Source: Homalodisca vitripennis
Taxonomy: Eukaryota > Arthropoda > Insecta > Hemiptera > Cicadellidae
Assembly (NCBI RefSeq): GCF_021130785.1
Contig: NC_060215.1
Span: 119,002,501-119,066,500, forward strand
Reading direction: 5' to 3'
DNA: 64,000 bases
Part shown: one piece after another, positions 20,501 to 32,979 of the stretch
Layout of the letters: the number at the start of each line of letters is the position of its first letter
Numbering within the stretch: the stretch's first letter is position 1
Notes under the pieces: model-generated
Databases searched by the model: none
What the model was told of the DNA's origin: nothing
The model's input: the letters and a program-made list of their open reading frames with translations, nothing else
Program-made: the position numbers and the translations under genes

Positions 20501-23100
20501 ACACTAGGCTAACATTTCGGGTCCCATCTATTTACAGGACTAATATTTCAAACACTTACGATACTACACGTAACAACCTGCTTTACTGTTTTGGTATGTA
20601 AATCTTGTTCCGTTTTTTTATTCCTTCTCCGATACCTCTAAAATAATAAAAATTTAGCTTTCAACTAGCGTTAATAATTAATTCTTCAATTAAATACTAA
20701 TATTCATTAATGAATACCATACCTTATTTTGTTTGCTTAACAAGGTTTGATATAAAAATTATTAGATTATAAAGTATATGTGGCATAATTTACGAGATCT
20801 GCGGCCAAAAACTTAGTTTTTTATTATTATTTTTAATTTTGAGATACGGAAAGTATTGTTATAAAAGATGGTTTATTATGACAGCGTTGTAATACCAAAT
20901 GTGCACATCGACAATGAGTATACTCGCCACCACACAGAAGTCTCTGGTGCCCATGGGGGACTATATCCTTGTACAAAAGTGTACTATATGTGTTTGTAAT
21001 CCGAAACCAAATATTTTTAAATTGATTCGAAGAAGTTAAATGGTTATTACTTGTGGTGGAATACATTTCATTCTAATGTCAACTGAATGTGGGGCATTTT
21101 TTAAGAGGTGGCAACATTGAAATAATGGTGGTTTGAACATAACAAACCTCCGATGATCAGCTGCTAGATTGCTACAGGGTCTGACTTCATTATGTGATAT
21201 CCTGCGGATAGTCAGACATACAGTCATAAGAGGACGTTTCCCCCGAGTTATAGACTTCGCTTACACTCGGCAAATTAATTTGAAATATTACAATAAAAGG
21301 ACGATTTATTAAGTTGAAACTGAAAATAGGGAATGGAATAATGTTGTTCTTAGCCTTATGGTTTACTTGAGCCAGCAAATATTCAAAACATCACACTAGC
21401 TGAAAACCGAACTAAAATTTGTGTCCAAGAGTCTTGTATATATCAGACACAAGTGGGTTGAGATTCACTTTCTGATACATTTTGAGGCTACGAACAAGTA
21501 GGCTTGGGCTATTAGGCAGGAAATCACAGCAAATTCTAAGGACTGCAAGCTTGGAAAAATGTATTATTTCTAAAAGTAACGCCTTTTTATTCCGTTTTTC
21601 CTTATCGTAACGTATATATTTACCAAAATTTTAACTTTTTATATGTAAATATTTCTAATCTACATTAAGAAATACTAATTTAGTTTACCTTTAATATAAT
21701 AGCTTAAATTTGTTTTGAGTATAATTTCTTTAGACTAAGTAATTGATTAAGTTAAATATAAATTATCTGTAGTGTATTTCATTTCGAGGTTTCACAATCG
21801 GCGGTAGATTAAATTCAAAGAAAAAAAAACAACTATCATAAGCATTTTGTTCAGCTGTTTTTAAAATATCTACGATTAATACTTAGCTAATCTACAAAAT
21901 ATCGCAATCTGAGAACCACAAAATAAGCCCAAGGCCTTACATTTACTAGCAAATATTTCAGATGTATTGGGAGAAATTAGAAATCTTCTCTTGCGAGGGA
22001 GAGTACTGACTAAGTGATATTTCGTAGGGTCAGGTGGTTGTAATCTAATAGTGACTCGCCAGTTGAAATCGCTTCCTATCGTACCTTGATGCAAGTGGAA
22101 TGTTGTGGTGTGTTGATTATCGGGGGGGGGGGGGGCAATTTGGTGACACACCGCGCCGTGTTTTCTTCAGAAAAATGAAGTAAGTACTTTGTTATGAAAT
22201 GTGACTCAGGTGCAGGAGTACAACCAACCTTTGTTATATAAATTTCTAAATTCATAGGAATTGTTGCCTAAAAGATGCTACCTGCGATTTATTTAAACTT
22301 TAAATTTACCTTTATAAATATAAACTTATCAACTTTTTACTATGACCTATGCTTACTTTTAATATTTTCACCGACTTCTTACGGGCCATGTCCCTGAGGT
22401 GGTAAAATCTACTGATTTCATCAGAAAGTTCAATTTTATGTCCTTTGTCACTGTACAAAGTTTTGTTTTTAAGTTTACGAGTACAGAAGACTTACACAGT
22501 TTTAAGACTTTTCAGTATCTTTGTATATGCACCAATGCTGCAAATCATGGTTGCATACGATAAACCCGTGCTCAAGGGCTTTCACCACTTTATTCTTCAG
22601 TGCTAATCACATCTTTTCATCAGTCATTCATCTCTTAAAGCAGTGTTAGTTAAACAAATTTGAAACTTACACGTCATCCCGTTATTTGAATTGTTTACAC
22701 GTCATCCCTGTAGCTATTGACACAGCCGTCAGTCACAGTTTGATTTACATCTTTCAGCAGGCTGCTCCATACATTAAAAACAAATTGCAATCGGTGCTCT
22801 CTTTGAAAATCATATCAATGTTTCTAAATCTAGGATGATAATACAAGTTATAGCTAGATAACGTAATAATCAGCTATTTACATATGGTAATCATATTTTA
22901 TACTGTATGTATCATCTAATGCCATATCTTTAAAAAGTTTAAATCAGTGAAAATAAAAAATGTAACGATAAAATTGGTTGTCATTGGTTGTTTGACAATA
23001 ACCTTATACTTACAGTTTACTTAACTTCCAAAAGAATTTTATTTTTTTTTATTTTAGTTTGTATTTATCTTTAATTTGGAACTAATACACTGTGTAAAAG

Positions 23101-23102
<2 letters not shown>
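20501..23102. other. AT-rich DNA with a G14 tract, no gene seen
   Basis: 2.6 kb with no supported exon. A run of 14 G lies at 22122-22135. A minus-strand open frame of 91 codons at 21876-22151 crosses the G run and has no splice or start support. Confidence 0.5.

Positions 23103-23147
<45 letters not shown>
23103..23147. repeat. (AC)n microsatellite
   Basis: About 45 bp of AC dinucleotide repeat. Confidence 0.97.
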
Positions 23148-23149
<2 letters not shown>

Positions 23150-23574
23150 TTAAATAGTAAGAACTAAACAATTACCTCCAAAATAGTTTGAGAATACCAG
23201 TTAAAACTCTATATTACGAACCTAAAACACCAATTATTTATTATGGTGTATATAAAATGAAAGTATATACATGTACAAATATAACTGGTAGGTACATTAA
23301 AACCAAGCCTTCAGTATTTAGAATAAAGGACCTATAAAAGAAATTTATACAGAAATATTATAAAGAAATTTTAATGCAGTAATTTGTAACCTTCAGTGTC
23401 TCACGGTTGCAAGCATAGTCAAAACTAATATTCAACGTTTGAATGATATAATGAATAATTTTTCAGTAGCGGCATATGACACTTGAAATTATATAGGTCT
23501 GTGATAGTGCCCTTATACGTAAATAAGGTCTTAGCACAAAGTGCCGACCAGCTGTTTAATATCAAATGTTGCAG

Positions 23575-23727
23575 CAACTTACGGTTATTGGACACACCAG
23601 AGGAACAGAATCACCATGGAAATGATGCTGGTGATAATATTTATGAGAAAATAAATGTCAACGTCTCCCTGATCACCAGGTGTAACTTGAAGCTCCATCG
23701 GCAGAAGCAACGAAGATTATCAGAAAT
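23575..23727 (+). CDS. Possible 153-nt internal exon, plus strand
   Basis: Between an acceptor (AAATGTTGCAG) and a donor (CAGAAAT/GTATGTC) one frame is open throughout: after one nucleotide it reads NLRLLDTPEEQNHHGNDAGD, continues with YEKINVNVSLITRC, and ends KLHRQKQRRLSEM with two nucleotides over. Entry and exit phases are equal (phase 2), and length is 51 codons. Charged, coding-like composition, no recognised domain, and no partner exon found. Confidence 0.4.
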
Positions 23728-23839
23728 GTATGTCTTAGTTCAAGTTAAATGTGGTATGTGTGTCCATATTGTTTAACATTTTATGTAGGCAATACAAAAA
23801 TACTTTTTTGTCTCCACAGTAATATTTGCTTATTAAAGT

Positions 23840-25520
23840 TGTCAAATAATTATTTATCCCTCCCCAAATGCCACGTAGTGTAGTTTATTGTCGTCTGGGG
23901 TGATCTGAACGTCAATATCTAAAAAAATTACCCCCTCAGATGATCTATTCTCGTACGAGTAAATATCTCGCCGTTGGTCGAGGTGCATTTTAACATACAC
24001 TATGTAGATTTTTCTAGGTTGTAGAGTCTTGGCTGAGGCCAGTTGCAATATTTTTACAGCTGGTCTACACGACTCTTTGAATTGTAATTTTGAAATAACG
24101 CAAATCGTTTGTTTTAGAAATTGCTCTCAAAAATTGTTTATTTTCACACGTGTAGCAACAGTCGGTAAGATTGAGATAAATTAAGCAATACTAAGCCATC
24201 ATCAGAACCTTAATGGGAGAGTATTTTACTAGAGAACTGAAAACGTAAATACCTGTGTATATTTTGGAGCAAACTTAATAGGTGTGAACACACGTTAATC
24301 AAGGTTATTTCCAATGAATTTTGAGAAGCAGACCTCTTCTAGTGTGATATCATCCAATAAAATAAGATACATGAATAGGCCCAAATTGCAGTCTGCTGAG
24401 TGTAAAAAGTAGAAGTTTGAATTTTGGAGAATTCGCTTTTACATTGAGGCTGTGAAAATTTTGGACACAACTGTTGATTTCACAGAGCCAATTCATTAAA
24501 ACAATGAGTCATATCATCAACATACTACGCAATTCTTTCAAGTGGAAGCATGGTAAGATGTCAGCACAATTGAATGCCTTACATAAGTCGAGAAACACAC
24601 TTAATGTGTGATTTCGCCCTGTACCTCCTCTAATCTGAACTCGAAACTGTTTCTGCAATTTGCACTTCCTGAACCCAGTTCGTTTGAGAGCTGATTTTAT
24701 ATGTTAAGAAACTCAATAACTCACATATAAAAGTTTTTTTATATTATTCTCTTTACGTGAAAATTTGAGACAAGTCTATAACTATTAATGGTTTTGGGGT
24801 TATCTTAAAAAAAATATAATTACTTTTAACTTTTAGGTGTGATGGGAAAACAACTATGCCGGATCACTGATTGAGAAGCGACAGACAGCGACGTATGAAA
24901 TAACAGATTAACTAATGCAGTCAAAGGTTTCAGATTGTACTTAGAGAATTTACATTGACTTCTGAGGAATTCTTCAGAGCTCAGATATTAAACGACGGAT
25001 GTCAGGATCGTTAGGTTATTGGACTTTTTACATTGACATCTGAGGAATTCTTCAGAGCTCAGGTATTAAACGACGGATGTCAGGATCGTTAGGTTATTGG
25101 ACTTTTTACATTGACTTCTGAGGAATTCTTCAGAGCTCAGGTATTAAACGACGGATGTCAGGATCGTTAGGTTATTGGACTTTTTACATTGACATCTGAG
25201 GAATTCTTCAGAGCTCAGGTATTAAACGACGGATGTCAGGATCGTTAGGGTTATTGGAATTTGTCTTTGCATTGAGTTTTCATGAGGTGCTAGTGCACGA
25301 GGGCCCTCCTCAAAGGCTTTAGTTGTAAAAAGACTTGTTAAACTCATTTATTACCTCAATTTCGTCATCCACAAGTTGATTTTCAATAGTAATTTGGGAT
25401 CCCAATAGTACTTTTTTATACTCGTATTTTCGAAAAAAAGTTGAAATATTACGTTCAAATGCTTTTCTACCTTGGATCACTGTACTATAAGTAATTTTGT
25501 AGTTCCGCAAAAACATAGGA
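23840..25520 (-). mobile_element. CR1-like LINE relic, minus strand, same family as 5897-7574
   Basis: Minus-strand blocks in order: EVINEFNKSFYN at 25319-25380 (before the RT), FLRSQCKFSKYNL about 24950, RNHTLSVFLDLCKAF at 24590-24630 (RT palm), and a C-terminal block with QRRDIYSYENRS at 23935-23985. The HTLSVF and RDI..YE.RS blocks match the element at 5897-7574. A four-copy 78-bp tandem repeat interrupts the pre-RT region. Multiple stops. Confidence 0.7.
24943..25255. repeat. Tandem array, 4 units of 78 bp
   Basis: The TCTGAGGAATTCTTCAGAGC motif recurs at 24961, 25039, 25117 and 25195, an exact 78-bp period with almost no divergence. It lies within the LINE relic at the position of ORF2 coding sequence. 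78 bp is 26 codons. Confidence 0.95.
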
Positions 25521-26192
25521 GTTATTATCTCATTACTTCACGTCACTCAATCCTGGTCCCCTAAAATATTTATTGCAACCTCAACTGAATTTCTTAAACG
25601 TTTTGTGAACATAGTGCCTTCCAGTAATCAAAAGTATGAACCAAAACCGTATATAGTTATGCTAAAAGTTTTATTAGTAAAGAGTCAAAATAAAACTCAA
25701 GTAAAGTTTAAGGATGCATATTGTGAATTTCAGCAAAATTGTATGTTTGGTATATAACATGAATGACCAGAAGCTACTAAAATCGGCAGTCCTTTATCAA
25801 CACATCAATGACGAATAAAACTGAACCTATAGTAGTTTACAGCAGACTGCTATTCAAACCAAAGTGAGCCAGTTTTGAAGTACTCCTTAATGCAACCTGT
25901 CAGTAACTCTACAACTGAACAGCTATGCATCTTCATGGGTACTGTGAGCAGATGTTATCAATGAGGGAAGGAAAAGAACGGTACAGTACATGTTCGACAG
26001 TAATGGTAAAAAGTGTTCTGTCACGGGCAGGATTTGTACACATATTATGACTGCAGTTTATTCTCAATAACAGTCCATTTTAAACCTAAAAATGACAGGA
26101 ATGGAGAAGCTACCATGCTCGATAATACACCTGTCCAGGTTTCTTCAAGTATGTTTTTAGGACTTTATACTCTTAGGACTCTTTCTTAGATT

Positions 26193-26195
<3 letters not shown>
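25521..26195. other. AT-rich DNA, nothing supported
   Basis: No exon or mobile-element signal seen. Confidence 0.5.

Positions 26196-26260
<65 letters not shown>
26196..26260. repeat. (TA)n microsatellite
   Basis: About 65 bp of pure TA. Confidence 0.97.
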
Positions 26261-26263
<3 letters not shown>

Positions 26264-26935
26264 CACTGAGTCAATTCAGATTATTTATTTACACTATTGA
26301 CATACGGGTTCATATATTGGAGAACAGCTTCAGTTAACTCAGTATGTAAGTATTTTATAAAAGTCTGGTCAAATTATTTTATATTACATTGCAATCTCTC
26401 TGTCAGTTAAAACTTTAAAAATCTTAATATTTAATATTTTCACTGCCACATGTTCAACTTAAAATAAAATATTTAAAAAGTTTAATTCAACCACAACCGT
26501 GTCACTTGTATTTAGTGTGAGTCAATGAAGTACCAGTTTAGCGATGTCCACCTCAATACAAGTATAAAAAACAAAAAGTGAAGTGAATTTAAAAATGCAT
26601 AAAACGTTTCGTTTATTGCAAATTTAATGACAATAAACATTCACAATGTCTTAAAATCTGTATAATAGGTTTAATAATTTATATACGCTTAGTTGAAAAT
26701 CAAGCTTATCATCTAATATTCTTATAAATATGCACTGAAATTTGACAGATATTATGAATTCATAAAATCTACGGATGAAAGAATTAAATAAAATTATATT
26801 CTTCATGATTGTTACTATGATAATAAGAAATAAATGTACAATCTTATCTTAAAAAATAAATTCAGATTATTAAAAATAACTAAAAAGGTAAAATAAAGCT
26901 ATTTGAGTGACAGCTAGAGGTGTTCTCGAATGAAA
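26261..26935. other. AT-rich DNA, nothing supported
   Basis: No coding or repeat structure seen. Confidence 0.5.
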
Positions 26936-27100
26936 ACATCTTTACTTTACTTTTTTACTTAAAAAAGTAAAGTAAAGATGTCTTATTTTACCAGGCGAAG
27001 TTAGGGCTAAGAAGCCCTCTCTAACACTTAACCTGGGGATCAACGTCTTAAAGGTGACTTCCAAACTACCACCAATGGCCGGGCAGGCGGGCTGCTTTTG
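26936..27100. mobile_element. Perfect 21-bp hairpin plus GC-rich tail, probable retroelement end
   Basis: A perfect inverted repeat has arms 26936-26956 and 26961-26981 around a 4-nt loop; the arms are built of TAAAG-like pentamers. It is followed by about 100 bp of GC-rich sequence (TTTTACCAGGCGAAGTTAGG to GGGCAGGCGGGC). A pentamer-tailed GC-rich segment is what a 3' end of a non-LTR element or SINE often looks like. Assignment is inference. Confidence 0.4.
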
Positions 27101-28788
27101 GCTTTAGTTTTATTGTTTATAATTTTTGTCTTCAACAACCTGCAGTCTTTCCCCACACATAATTACAAATATCCAACAGGAAATAGAGGCACACTCATCA
27201 TTCCGTATAACCAAAGCGAGATTCGTTATCATTTAGTAAAAATTACTGTAATCACTGTATTCTATGCATGTTTGTGTAATTTATAAATACTAATTTCGAT
27301 TTGTTTTATTTACTTTGATTCAACTCAAATCCTAAGTACGACGTCTTAGAACGACACGGTTTGGCGCTAGGCAATACTTTCTAAAATATTTGATACGTAT
27401 GGCAATATTGACATGGGCATTCTTATTTAGCTTTGTAAGTAGAAATTTTCTATATTTTGTAATTGAATTGAGATCATTGTATATACCATATGTTGTAGCT
27501 TCTACAACATGAACTTAGCTTTTACAGCCTGTATATACAAATAATCATTGAAAATTGCTATATATTTATGTATTCGTTTCTTTCTCAATATATGATAATT
27601 CGAAGATACTGATAGGAAATGAAGCAGTTGGTAGATTAATTTTTTATTATTTAACTATTCATCATGTATCCCTTGTCAAATTCACATACATTTCCCATTC
27701 ATGCAAAACAGTAATGTACGTATTTATTTAATAAATATTTCCTAATTTTAATTCTTTTTATTTACTTTGTCATCGAGGCTAAATAAATGTCTTAAGTAAC
27801 TCTATAATTCGGTTGAAGTTTTATTTAACTTATTTAGATTTGCATTATTAGTTGCCAGACAGTTCTGCTATTAATTTATCTATTCGTGGAATCGTACCTA
27901 TTCATGTATCATCTGAGGACTCATTTATTTTTCTCCAGCATAAAATCAACTCCAAAGTTGTTTATGGTCTTTGAAATCATGTAATCGAAATCAACAGAAC
28001 ACTATTCATAATGCGTTGTTAAGACAATACATTTCAACTAATGAATGTCTTCTCATTCCATACAAAGTGTTTTTCATTTTAATTTTATTATATACTCTAA
28101 ATTCTTGTTAAATAAAGCAATAATATAGTGGTGAATGTTGGATATTTTCAATTTAGGTGAAACACTATTAAAAAGTTATAAAGCGAAAGATCATATCTAA
28201 TAAATTATCTGCAAAGTACAGCCACAAAAGTAAGTGTTGGAAAGATTGCGTTTTCACGATGGAAGAATTGCGAATTTTATCACATTGGGTATCGTGATGT
28301 TCATAGCGGGCATCAGCGATACAAGAATTCAGTAACTTTTTGTTTTGGGAAATTAAATATGACCTCTCTTCCACACGTGTATAAATAATAAAACTCCCGT
28401 TAATGTTTATTAAAATTTTAAATAATCCTAAGAATAAACTATGATTTTTGCATTTATAAGCAAATTGTAGGCTGGGTTTAGTTATACGAACAATAACCCA
28501 TTTATAACAGAATGTGTAAAATAATCATAAATTAAATAATATTGCGTTACTTCCTATAGTGAAAATGTCATAAACCTTTCTATGTGTATTAATTTTTCTA
28601 AATTGATAATTTTAATTGACACGATGTATATATTGAAATATTTAATTGTATTCATGCGTCAAGACGTGACAATAATCACGCCAAATATATTAAAGAACAA
28701 AGCCAGGTGGTAAAGTAGTAGAAATATTTATCGCACTCAACCTTATCGCTCAAACGCCGTGTTGTAACGGAGTTCCCAGCCCAGCCTC
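27101..28788. other. Region upstream of the plus-strand gene, nothing supported
   Basis: AT-rich. A 68-codon minus-strand open frame at 28168-28374 has no splice or start context beyond an ATG and is not called. Confidence 0.5.
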
Positions 28789-28843
28789 TATAAAGGCAGT
28801 CCTCACGGTCGGTCACCTGCAGTGATACCCCAACAGTGTCAAC
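28789..28843 (+). promoter_or_regulatory. TATA-type core promoter and 5' UTR
   Basis: TATAAAG at 28789-28795 is followed 32 bp later by GCAGTG (A at 28821), close to the arthropod initiator TCAGTY, and 23 bp after that by the ATG at 28844. The spacing is textbook for a TATA/Inr promoter. The surrounding 100 bp is clearly GC-richer than the flanks. Confidence 0.7.
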
Positions 28844-28868
28844 ATGGACAGCACCAACCACTCAGAGG
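28844..28868 (+). CDS. First coding exon of an unrecognised membrane-protein gene
   Basis: ATG at 28844 in a good context (GTCAACATGG) opens MDSTNHSE and ends with one nucleotide before a consensus donor (GAGG/GTAAGT). Phase-1 exit fits the exon at 32980-33129 (G + CT = Ala) and would also fit 34964 directly (G + AT = Asp), so the second exon is skippable in frame. No signal peptide: the short hydrophilic N-terminus is followed in the next exon by a membrane segment. Confidence 0.65.
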
Positions 28869-29092
28869 GTAAGTTTTAGTGAATGGAATGAATGATTGAC
28901 AAACGGATTGGACTTTTTATCATTTGCAGTTAATGGAAAAAAATTTTAAAGATTATTCTGTGCTAAATAGAATATTTTTGCTACAATTTAATTAAAAAAT
29001 TACTATAAATTAATCTTCAATGCACTGAGTTACAAATTTACTTCTGGTCTTTTAATATATGACTAACTTATATATGCTATCTAACAAAAATT

Positions 29093-29468
29093 AGAAATAC
29101 GAAATTTAAAATGAATAAGGTCTTGCCAATTTCTAATGATTATGCATAGGGAATTAATATTAACGAAAAACATATACTAGCTTTTGAACTAAATAGAACA
29201 AATTACTGTTTAGTTTTTACGAATTTTTAAAATGAATAAGGTCTTGCCAATTTCTAATGATTATGCATAGGGAATTAATATTAACGAAAAACATATACTA
29301 GCTTTTGAACTAAATAGAACAAATTACTGTTTAGTTTTACGAATTTTAAAATGAATAAGGTCTTGCCAATTTCTAATGATTATGCATAGGGAATTAATAT
29401 TAACGAAAAACATATACTAGCTTTTGAACTAAATAGAACAAATTACTGTTTAGTTTTACGAATTTTAA
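29093..29468. repeat. Tandem triplication, ~120-bp unit
   Basis: AAAATGAATAAGGTCTTGCC begins units at about 29109, 29229 and 29348 (periods 120 and 119, differing in one T-run and A-run). The units are almost identical. The array lies in the first intron of the plus-strand gene. Confidence 0.93.
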
Positions 29469-31142
29469 GAATTGGTATTTCATTTTATTCTTGTTAAAAG
29501 AATCAGTCTTTGATTAATATCAGATTAAATTATAATGGAATGATGAGTTAACAAAATTATGAAATTATAAACAATAAAAAAATTGTTAAATATCGGTTGC
29601 CATATATATCTCGCACTGCAATAATGTACTAATATTAAAATAACCTACGAATTATTTAAGCTAAAAATTAAAAATTTATAATTTCTGGCAGTCTGGTAAA
29701 TAATTGAATGAGACATAAATTGAATGAAAGAAGTGAATTGCCAATCGCATAGGATTAAGCAAAATATAATACAATTATTGACTAATTCACACAATACTTT
29801 TTACTGATACTGATTGTGTTTGTTTACTGATTGAGAATACACAGTTTTATACACAATTACATACATAATACATAATTTTGCAATCCGGTATTCCATTTCA
29901 CCATTTCGTTTTAAAAATCACACAGTGAAGTTTTTGCTCCTACAGCGAGTCATCAAAAGAAAACTTTATAGTATAAAAAAGTTTGATTTATGAAAGTTGG
30001 AGAGTAGCTAACCTGGCAAAACTCATCTTATATAACTTTCTTAGGATCACACATGGTAATATCTGTCGAAGCAATTAGTTCTGCTGTTCTGCTTCCTTAA
30101 CTGCTTGCAGTTTCAGATCATATTTTAACGTATCTAATGGTATATTGTTTTAATTTTGGACCAAAAGTACTTTTTTGGCTTGTTTATGAATATTTATGTT
30201 TATGATTATGGCTTGTTTATAATTATTGACATTTAACTACGGTATAGGACTAACGAGCTGAGTAGCACTTAACTGTCAGGGTTCCCTGCCAATTACTCTT
30301 CATGAATTTCTAAAAACATTTAAAATGTAATAACAATAAATTATTATAATTTAAATATATATTTTCTTAAATTGGAACAATATTATGTTTGCTTAGTATA
30401 CTCGTATTATTAACCACATTGTTTCAGTTGTTGTTCTTGTTTTATTTTTGTAAATTAGAGAATTTTTGTCTAATGTAGGTAATTTTGTATTGTGATTATA
30501 CCATTGTTTAACATTATTAATTGTATTGTAACTTTTGTAGTTATCAATTTATTTCACACGTATAAACTACATTCATTTAAAAAAGTATTGATAACACAAA
30601 TATTAAAGATTAGTTCGCTTTGTAATTGTTACTATAATTTAAGAAATTTAGTTGAATATTAATGATGTGTGTAAGTAGGCAATATACACATGTTCAACTT
30701 ACGATTATTTTCGTTAATTCATTAATTACGAGTACTAATTAAATATGCACATGATTCACTATACAGTTAACAATGAATAAAATTATATTCTTAAGTTGAA
30801 TAATAAAAGTTAACACAGTGCGGACTAGTTTACAATGCAGTAGTCAGGCACTGCGGTAGAAGAGTGGGGCAAGTAAAAAGGTATATTTTTCTAATTTTCG
30901 TTCAATTCCCTTAAACCTACCCCCCTCCCACGCTACAACCAAATGTGAGCTCCTTAGATTATAGGATATAAACATAAAAGGCATATATGCATAGGATATT
31001 TAAATTCCGTTTCAGAAATAGTTTTTACATACGGCTGCAATCGGGAAGCCCTTCCAAATTTTCACGACTTACGTTTACCAAGCTCCACATCACAAAAAGC
31101 GAAACGCCTTATGGGTAATCGTGTTCCGTTTTTTTATCACAA
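29469..31142. other. Intron 1 of the plus-strand gene, no other feature seen
   Basis: AT-rich, no supported exon between the triplicated repeat and the 124-bp array. Confidence 0.5.
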
Positions 31143-32134
31143 GTATATAACGTTATGTGTACCAAACCTTAGTGCAGTTATGTAGTCCTTAGTGCTACTA
31201 TTATATTCTGCTCACTGAGACAACACTATAGTGACTTCACAAAACTGGAAATTACGAAAACTACAGGTATATAATGTTATGTGTACCAAACCTTAGTGCA
31301 GTTATGTAGTCCTTAGTGCTACTATTATATTCTGCTCACTGAGACAACACTATAGTGACTTCACAAAACTGGAAATTACGAAAACTACAGGTATATAACG
31401 TTATGTGTACCAAACCTTAGTGCAGTTATGTAGTCCTTAGTGCTACTATTATATTCTGCTCACTGAGACAACACTATAGTGACTTCACAAAACTGGAAAT
31501 TACGAAAACTACAGGTATATAACGTTATGTGTACCAAACCTTAGTGCAGTTATGTAGTCCTTAGTGCTACTATTATATTCTGCTCACTGAGACAACACTA
31601 TAGTGACTTCACAAAACTGGAAATTACGAAAACTACAGGTATATAACGTTATGTGTACCAAACCTTAGTGCAGTTATGTAGTCCTTAGTGCTACTATTAT
31701 ATTCTGCTCACTGAGACAACACTATAGTGACTTCACAAAACTGGAAATTACGAAAACTACAGGTATATAACGTTATGTGTACCAAACCTTAGTGCAGTTA
31801 TGTAGTCCTTAGTGCTACTATTATATTCTGCTCACTGAGACAACACTATAGTGACTTCACAAAACTGGAAATTACGAAAACTACAGGTATATAATGTTAT
31901 GTGTACCAAACCTTAGTGCAGTTATGTAGTCCTTAGTGCTACTATTATATTCTGCTCACTGAGACAACACTATAGTGACTTCACAAAACTGGAAATTACG
32001 AAAACTACAGGTATATAATGTTATGTGTACCAAACCTTAGTGCAGTTATGTAGTCCTTAGTGCTACTATTATATTCTGCTCACTGAGACAACACTATAGT
32101 GACTTCACAAAACTGGAAATTACGAAAACTACAG
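31143..32134. repeat. Tandem array, exactly 8 units of 124 bp
   Basis: Units start GTATATAACGTTATGTG at 31143, 31267, 31391, 31515, 31639, 31763, 31887 and 32011; the last ends at 32134, giving 992 bp with no length change. The only differences I see are ATAACGTTAT against ATAATGTTAT near the unit start. Near-perfect homogeneity indicates recent amplification or ongoing gene conversion. It lies in intron 1 of the plus-strand gene. Confidence 0.98.
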
Positions 32135-32333
32135 GTATATCATGTGAACTACTATACGCTGATAAGCATACGATAATCATAGTACCCTAAGCTAACCATG
32201 AATCCACGGTCTTAAGAAATTGTGATTCCGGTTACTGTATAATTTTATTATCACAGAAACTTCAGTTGGACTTTGTGTTTTAGTTACGGTTTTCTTAGGC
32301 CACAACTGGTAAACCAGGTAACAATGAATGTGT

Positions 32334-32876
32334 ATTGAACTAAGTAACCTAGCGGTGCAGCGTATTTGTTTTGAGTGAAGCAATAGTTGAGTTGATACAG
32401 CATGTTTATCACAGGGAAAATATGTTGCTCCTAAGTTTTTTGACGATTGCCTGCAGTAAATTAATTAAAATTATTAAGTCAAAATTCATATCAAAATATT
32501 GTATCTTGTATTGAGAATGTATTGATAATAGTCTTAAACTTAGTTTATCACACTAAGATTAGTTTGGTCTTTTGTAACTTGAACGATCTGTGTGTTTGTC
32601 CTGCCTTAAGTAGTTCAGATTATCGTTGCGCCTTAGAATACAGTAATCACAGAAAAAGTGTATTGCCGCTACGAATGCGTTTGTTCTATTTGTTATGAGT
32701 AAGTAATTTATGCAGGATGTATTATGATGTCTGTCACAATGAAAGTGTATTGCTCCTACGTAACCTAGTGGTTCAGCGTTTGTGTTTTGAATCAAGCAAT
32801 AGTTGAGTTGATACAGCATGTTTAACACAGGGTAAATATGTTTCTCCCACGTATTTTTTACGATTGCCTGTAGTTG
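32334..32876. repeat. Direct repeat pair, ~125 bp (32334-32456 and 32752-32876)
   Basis: Both copies contain GTAACCTAG, then AGCAATAGTTGAGTTGATAC, AGCATGTTTA and a closing GACGATTGCCTG or TACGATTGCCTG, at about 85-90 percent identity. A weaker partial copy (GTGTATTGCCGCTACG) lies near 32659. Function unknown. Confidence 0.8.
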
Positions 32877-32979
32877 TTTTCCAGGATCAAGGAATGATTA
32901 TTCTGTTGTACCATAGACAATGATACTCTTCAGGATTACATTTGGCTGTTTCTGATCTAAGTAATGTTTAATGTTGCAG

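Noticed and set aside
21876..22151. Minus-strand frame of 91 codons with a poly-Pro start
   Set aside because: It crosses a G14 tract, has no splice or start support and no recognisable motif.
28168..28374. Minus-strand frame of 68 codons upstream of the plus-strand promoter
   Set aside because: Only an ATG supports it; no splice sites, motif or conservation evidence.
31143..32134. Possible assembly artefact rather than a true array
   Set aside because: Exact units could be duplicated by assembly, but small C/T differences between units speak for real copies; kept as a feature with a read-depth check proposed.
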